Shown: piece after piece, positions 58,803-64,000 of the stretch | How positions within the stretch are numbered: position 1 is the first letter of the stretch | Layout: each line of letters opens with the position of its first letter | NCBI GenBank assembly: GCA_022036555.1 | Contig: CM039133.1 | Coordinates: forward strand, 4,281,184-4,345,183 | Length of the DNA stretch: 64,000 nucleotides | From: Microstegium vimineum | Taxonomy: Eukaryota; Streptophyta; Magnoliopsida; Poales; Poaceae | Direction: 5' to 3' | Notes under the pieces: model-generated | Database searches by the model: none | The model's input: only the letters and a program-made list of their open reading frames with translations | Told to the model about the DNA's origin: nothing | Position numbers and translations under genes: made by a program

Positions 58803-59660
58803 TTAGAGCAACTCCAACGGTATTGCATATTTTGATTCGCAAAATTGAGAGTCTGCTAAGTCATAAATAAATATAGAAAAAGTAAAAAGAGTCAATCTCC
58901 AACGGTTTGGCAAAATTAACACTAGTAGAGAAATGCCCTTTTGTCCCGGTTGGGAATGGACTTTAGTACTGGTATCCTTCCTTTTAGTTCCGGTTTGTCA
59001 CAACCAGGACTAAAGCCTCCCAGCTGAAAAAAAAATCCTCCCATCACTGCGCCTCGCGAGAATCGAACCTAAGACCTCTAGCACAACCTCACATGTAGCT
59101 TACCAATCCACCTACACAACACATCTAACAATGAATGTGACGTTTTTCTTTTGAACCAACTCAGCAAGAGACCTTTAGTCCCGGTTCATAACACCAACCG
59201 GGACTAAAGGTCCTAGTACATTTAGTCTCATTTTTTAACATCAACCGGGACTAAAGGAGGGAATAAAGAGCCCACACTGCAAAAAGTTGTTGCACTAGCC
59301 GTTGAGCAAGAGACATTAGTCCTGGCCGCAAAAAATGCTGAGACTAAAGTTAAATTTTTGCATATCGTTCAAAGGAATGTTCTCTACTAGTGTAACTTGG
59401 CAATTACCAAAATTGTGGACCAAAATTGCGGCAGCGAATGGAAAGATGCGCGCAGGGGGAAAGAAATCGTGCGGGGGAGAGATGTCAAGCGCGATCCATG
59501 GTTGACATATATGTCAGTCCTTCCCAAGAAATTACCAAGTTAATTAACAAAAATGCAAAGCTCATTTGCCAAACCGTTGGATTGGAGGTTTTTTTTAACT
59601 TTTTTTTTCAAAAACAAGAATGCAAAGCTCATTTACAAAACCGTTGAAGTTGCTAGCTAG
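58803..59660. mobile_element. Miniature element interrupted by CACTA copy d
   Basis: GAGCAACTCCAACGGTATTG at the left and CAAACCGTTGGATTGGAGG at about 59568 are inverted ends of a common grass family. A second partial right end (ACAAAACCGTTGAAG) follows at about 59635, with the same TGCAAAGCTCATTT lead. The middle is split at 58920 by a CACTA derivative. Confidence 0.55.
58920..59392 (+). mobile_element. Non-autonomous CACTA element, TTTAGTCCCGGTT family (copy d), complete
   Basis: Perfect 13-bp ends CACTAGTAGAGAA / TTCTCTACTAGTG, with target duplication TAA at 58917-58919 and 59393-59395. Inverted TTTAGTCCCGGTT pairs are present. The tRNA-like segment is in reverse (B-box complement GAGAATCGAACC at 59058-59069, A-box complement about 59092-59115). 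It is the best reference copy of the family in this window. Confidence 0.93.
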
Positions 59661-60321
59661 CGTGAATTCATCGTCTGATCGAGTTGAAGTGATGTCGTCT
59701 GAGTTCTGGCAATATAATAGGTCGGGCAGCGCGAGGACTGGTTATACATACGCTTGTCCTAGATTACTGGGGTCAGTATACTAGTAGTGTTCCCATTTAG
59801 TATACACTAGTCCATCAATCCGTGCTCTTGAATTTTAGGAGAATATAAGTGTTAAGTAGTGTATAATAATTTTTTATTTTAAATTATAATACATTTTGAC
59901 TTTTCTAAATATATTATTTTTACTATATATCTAGGAAGTATATCTACATGTATATCAAAAGTTGTGTATTTAAAAGCTCAAAATATCTTATAATTTAGAA
60001 TGGATGGAGTGCATAACTAATAAAGAATTACTTATATTAAATTGTATATTTTTCTTCATTTATTTTCTAACATTATAGGTATAATAGATACTGTGTAGTC
60101 TATATCTCATTGTCTTAAACCTATTAATTATATTTTCAAGGAACCAATATTTTTATTCCTTTTTTGTGGCACCTTGTATACTTAATTATGCAGTTACTAT
60201 GAAACATTACCATTAATCATGGTGGCTCTTATTGCATCATGTATCTTATGAAGTCATTAATCTAAATTTTATTTTTTTAAATTTTATTCTTATCGGCTGC
60301 TATAAATTTTTTATCTCTTCC
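59661..60321. other. AT-rich intergenic sequence
   Basis: No ORF or recognised repeat. A GGATGGAGTGC string near 60002 may be the end of a decayed Stowaway-like element. Confidence 0.4.
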
Positions 60322-60326
60322 CAAGT

Positions 60327-62014
60327 TGTAGAATCATGGACCCTTGTGTTTAGGCGATTAACGACAATACTACATCACTATGACTAACGTGTGTTTTTCA
60401 GAGACAAAGTCATTTATGTTAGGTCATGAGTGATATATTTTGAATGGGCTTAATGGATATTCATGCCCCCAAGATGGAAATCGTTTCAGTTGCAAAGGAT
60501 GGAGATACACGACGAAGACTAGGCTAGTTCTTAGTGCCATAAGGTTGAGAAGGGCACTAAGTATAGCTAGGGCTTTTGTTTTTCCTTTGACCGTACTATA
60601 AAGGGGGGTATGAGGTTAGTAGCTTGACCTAGGAGAGTTTAGGAAAGTCGGTATATGCACACTTGTCACAACTAGTCCTAGAGACCTTGCTTTCAGCCCT
60701 TGATAAACCCTAGAAATGGTAGGAGCAAAATCCCTTAAGAAACCTCAACGAAAACGGTTGAAAAGGAGGGAGAAAGAGGCTCCGGACCACTCTGCTAAGT
60801 GGGCGTCGGACCAAGGAGAGTGGTCCGGTGGTCCCTGACTTAGGCAGTTTTCCAGCTCGAGGAGCTCCGGACCACCTGTCTGGTAAGCACCGGACCATAG
60901 GAGAGTGGTCCGGTGGCTTGGTTCAGACAGTCAGAAGGCTCCGGACTAGTCCGACGGTTCGTCCGACGGCTAGTCCGACGCCTCATGACAGGGGTTTGAG
61001 TTTATGCAGAGAGCACCCTGGCTCCGGACCAGAGCGTCAGACCAGGGCACCGGACCAAGGAGAGTGGTCCGGTGGTGTGTAAAAGAGAGAAAGGTTTTCA
61101 CTCAGAGAGCACCGAGGCTCCGGACCAGAGCGTCGGACCAGTGCGTCGGACCAAGCAGAGTAGTCCGACGGTGCCTGAGTTTGAAACGAGAGTGAGCTCC
61201 GGACCAGTGTGCATGGTCCGGTGGTGTGAGCTCCGGACTAGTCCGGTGGCTACGCTGAGAGAAGAAAAAGTGAAAAACGGCTAGTTTTGGAGGTGGGGAC
61301 TATTTATAGTTGCCCCCTTGGTCCTTAGAGGGACTCTTGGCCATTGTTTCAGCTGGTGACACCTTGAGAAATCTTTTGGAGAGCCAAGAGGCTAGTGAGG
61401 GAGAGATTAGAGAGAGTTCATCTTGTTCTTCCCTCCTAGAGTGATTAGGAGTGACTTGTGTGCATCCATCCACCTTCCTAGCCTTGAGTGGGTCAAGTGA
61501 AGGTCTTGTGCTTGTTACTCTTGGTGTTCGACAGCACCTAGACGGTTTGGTGGTGTTCGGAGGAAGTGACCGCCGGGAGATTGTTGGCGGCTCTTCTCCA
61601 AGCTCTTGTGATCGGTTGTGGGCGATTCACCGAGCCGGAGTGGCGAAGAATCAGCCCGTAGAGAGCACTCTACCCTTGCGCGGGTAGAGGGGGAGCGATA
61701 CCTTGCGAGGTGCTCCAACGAGGACTAGGGGGGTGTGTCGACACCTCGATACCTCGGGAAAAAATCGATGCGTCATTGAGATTCTCTTTTCCCTAGCTCT
61801 TTACATTCCCGCATTACTTTCCGTCTCGTTCTTACATTTCCTACTAGAATTGCTTAGGTTGTTTTTAATTCCTATGAACTGCTACCGCTTTCTAGCTAGG
61901 ACACACGGACGGTAGGCACTAGGGGGTGATTGGCATTTGATAGGTTTTTACATTTGCTTTAGAAATTTAAAACAAGCCCAATTCACCCCCCTCTTGGGCA
62001 TCTTGATCCTTTCA
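60327..62014. mobile_element. Solo LTR, 1688 bp, with perfect 5-bp target duplication
   Basis: Starts TGTAGAATCA and ends TTGATCCTTTCA, flanked by CAAGT at 60322-60326 and 62015-62019. The 3' end text (CAATTCACCCCCCTCTTGGG) is typical of grass copia-type LTRs, but no primer-binding site or internal region follows, so it is a solo LTR. The interior (60780-61260) holds many CTCCGGACCA and TGGTCCGGTGG strings. A CTATTTATAG string near 61310 could be its TATA region. Confidence 0.88.
60778..61262. repeat. TCCGGACCA / TGGTCCGG palindromic array in the LTR
   Basis: Roughly a dozen copies of TCCGGACCA or variants alternate with GAGTGGTCCGGTGG-type copies. They sit on an irregular 60-100 base super-repeat that also includes AGAGAGCACC. 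CpG density is much higher than in the flanks. Confidence 0.85.
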
Positions 62015-62189
62015 CAAGTTAAGTTGAAACTCTTATGGTTATTGTATAATTCATTAACTCTCTTCTTGCACTTATAAAAAAATAAGGATTTTAGGTCATC
62101 GAGTATGTTCTTGAGTACTACAATAACATCACATGTTATTTAAAACATACATGGTTTGTTCTAAGTTACCAAGCATGAAGTAAGATTTT

Positions 62190-63116
62190 CACTACTAGAA
62201 AAATGATTTTGCACAGCGTCACCAAAATGGCCTCCGCGGCGGGCACATATTTTTCCCGTCACGGTTAATGCCCGCGATTTACCGAGGCGGACTTTATTTA
62301 TTTACCGTCTTAAGATGTCCCTCATAGAAAATGCCCTATTTTTCGTGGCGGACGTGTTAAGAAGCCCGCTGCGGTAAATCGATTTAGCGCAGCGGGCGTG
62401 GTAAAAAGCCCGCCACGGGAAAGATTGAGGCCCAACCAGCCCAAAGCCAGGCTCAACATCCATCGCCATATATATACACGCACACCAGAACTTAGGGTTT
62501 CAACAAACACTCTCCCCCTCTCCTAGAAAAAGCTAGCGGCGGCTGCCTCCCTCCCCGCGCGACCCTCGCGCGCGCGACTCCCCCCGCACGGCGGCGGGAT
62601 GGCGGCGCTCCCCACGGCCCCGCGCGCGCGACTCTCCCCGGCGCGGCGGCAGGACGACAACGCCCCCCAACACCCCCTGCGCGGCCCCCTGCGTCGCCCT
62701 ACTCCCCCCGGCACGGCGACGCTCCCCCACGCCCCCCGCGCGACTCCCCCCGACACGGCGGCGCTCCGGTCGGCGGCGCTCCCCCACGTCCGGTCGGCGG
62801 CGCTCCCCCACGCGACGGCGGTCTCCCTTCCTTCCTCCCGGCGACGGCGGCGTGCCCGCGTCCGTCGGCACCGACGGCTGCAGGGCGTCGATCCAGATCT
62901 GGATGGGCACGGCGCCGCAGGGCCTCGCAGATCCAGCCCCGGCAACGACGGTGGAGGTGGATCCGGCGGCGCAGCGGCGCGGACAAGGCGGGCTCAACAC
63001 CGGGCCTGGATGGGCTCTCTTTGGGCTCGTCGGGTTTTTTCCACAGTGGCGGACGCAGTTGCCCGCCATGAAAAATCTGTTTTGGCCGCCGCTGTAAAAA
63101 AAATTCTGTAGTAGTG
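62190..63116. mobile_element. Non-autonomous CACTA element, 927 bp, with GC-rich interior
   Basis: CACTACTAGAAAAATG start and TTCTGTAGTAGTG end, with target duplication TTT at 62187-62189 and 63117-63119. Subterminal motifs (CCCGCTGCGGTAAATCG and relatives) are followed by a TATATATA box near 62468. A GC-rich stretch (62540-63000) then has open frames on both strands and a repeated CGGCGCTCCCCCACG string. It is probably a deletion derivative keeping the 5' leader of its parent. No protein is recognised. Confidence 0.85.
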
Positions 63117-63119
63117 TTT

Positions 63120-63690
63120 AGACATGGTAGTAGTTCGAATCTCAATAGAATTTTAATACTTAAACGTTGTAATGACCGACTATTTACTCTATGATATTTT
63201 TAATAGAGGCTAGAACAATATAAAAATAAGTGTTCTCCCACACTTCTCATGATGACCTTAGTACTTCAATGCAAATTTATGCCTACATTTGATCATGTGT
63301 CTTAACAACATATATGTTTTACACAACTACAGAAATGAGTAGTTATTTATAAATCATAATAGATCTAATATCTATTATTATCATCCATGGTGATTAGGTG
63401 ATACCTAATTGATGGTAAAAAATTTTTATGAGAATTTTGATTTTCGATTTGTTGTTTTCAATCAAATATTCTAAGGATTAACATGCACACTCAAGCGAGG
63501 GTAATTTATATATAAGTTAGGGGGTTATTGTGAATTATATTTTATAATGGAAAATTAGGTGGTTACTTTATGTTTTTCATAATAGCATATGTGGGTTATT
63601 TATATATAAGTCCAGGGGATTATTTTTAATTATGTTTTATAATGGCAGAGTATATATATGGCCTATTTCACCATTGCTCCTCGTGTATGA
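63120..63690. other. AT-rich sequence before the dirigent-like exon
   Basis: Contains imperfect repeats of GGGTTATT..TATATATAAGT..TTTTATAATGG (about 63500-63650). No gene is recognised. Confidence 0.4.
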
Positions 63691-63691
63691 G

Positions 63692-63941
63692 CTGAATATC
63701 GTGAGCTTAAGATGACCCTATACACAAACAAGGAGGTGTATTCTGGACCAAACACCAATGGAGTAACTGCCACAAGTGGATCGAAAATGGGCACAACCTG
63801 GGTCTTCTCGTGGCCTGTAGCCGATGGACCAGGTCCTGATGCAAACATCGTCGGCCATCTCCAGGGCACTGGTGTGCAAGTAGCCAATACTCCCAATCAT
63901 GTGTATCATTACTCCCTGGGATTAGTGTTCTTGGACCAAAG
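63692..63941 (+). CDS. Probable dirigent-domain protein, one exon, partial
   Basis: The open stretch reads ELKMTLYTNKEVYSGPNTNG, then TWVFSWPVADGPGPDANIVG and HLQGTGVQVANTPNHVYHYS, ending in LGLVFLDQR at a GT donor (63942). The order of LY....YSGPN, DGP...ANIVG..QG and F.D.RF-type ending fits the dirigent domain, a beta-barrel family that guides phenoxy radical coupling. In grasses it is also found fused to jacalin lectin domains. An AG acceptor at 63690-63691 or the ATG at 63712 could start the exon: a stop lies just upstream in frame. The remainder of the gene lies beyond the window. The family call is from the motif pattern only. Confidence 0.5.
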
Positions 63942-64000
63942 GTGAGCAACAGATCAGCATGATGTGTTCAATTCTCATTTTTCAAGAAAAGCCTTGTTCG

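Noticed and set aside
62523..63145. Overlapping GC-rich ORFs of 140-178 codons
   Set aside because: They lie within a CACTA deletion derivative and stem from repeated CGGCGCTCCCC strings. They are open on both strands.

Overview
This is nuclear DNA from a grass, most likely a panicoid. The evidence is the mix of mobile elements: CACTA deletion derivatives with TTTAGTCCCGGTTGG arrays, PIF/Harbinger, a Pack-MULE, Stowaway and hAT miniature elements, Ty1/copia and Ty3/gypsy LTR elements, and a tRNA-derived SINE. A second line of evidence is one intact gene whose protein closely resembles maize BX6, the 2-oxoglutarate-dependent dioxygenase of benzoxazinoid synthesis. No database search was possible, so the species is not assigned.

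Layout. 1-5 kb: a miniature element interrupted by a CACTA derivative, then a CACTA-derived chimera with an orphan Ulp1-type protease exon pair. 6.4-12 kb: a decayed copia element split by a solo LTR. 12.4-15.3 kb: a Harbinger remnant and a GC-rich host-like ORF broken by two insertions. 15.3-19.7 kb: an LTR joined to a gag-only gypsy-like element on the minus strand with its 5' LTR. 21.5-26 kb: a Stowaway, a LINE tail and a Pack-MULE that captured a DUF1191-like gene. 26.1-28.3 kb: a relic of the sequence upstream of the dioxygenase gene. 28.3-40.7 kb: miniature elements and a 10-kb, structurally complete CACTA element (TIRs plus AAT target duplication) with two gene regions. 41.9-42.5 kb: a second relic of the dioxygenase upstream region. 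43-47.6 kb: AT-rich, unclassified repeat-like DNA. 47.7-51.5 kb: the dioxygenase upstream region and the gene. 51.6-53.4 kb: three small DNA elements. 54.4-58.5 kb: a complete PIF/Harbinger element. 58.8-63.1 kb: nested miniature elements, a solo LTR and another CACTA derivative. 63.7-63.9 kb: an exon of a probable dirigent-domain gene that continues past the window.

Only the dioxygenase looks like an intact host gene. Three divergent copies of its upstream region suggest an old local duplication in which only one downstream gene is still visible. The rest is a layered record of insertions, many datable relative to each other by nesting and by matching target-site duplications that can be read directly.
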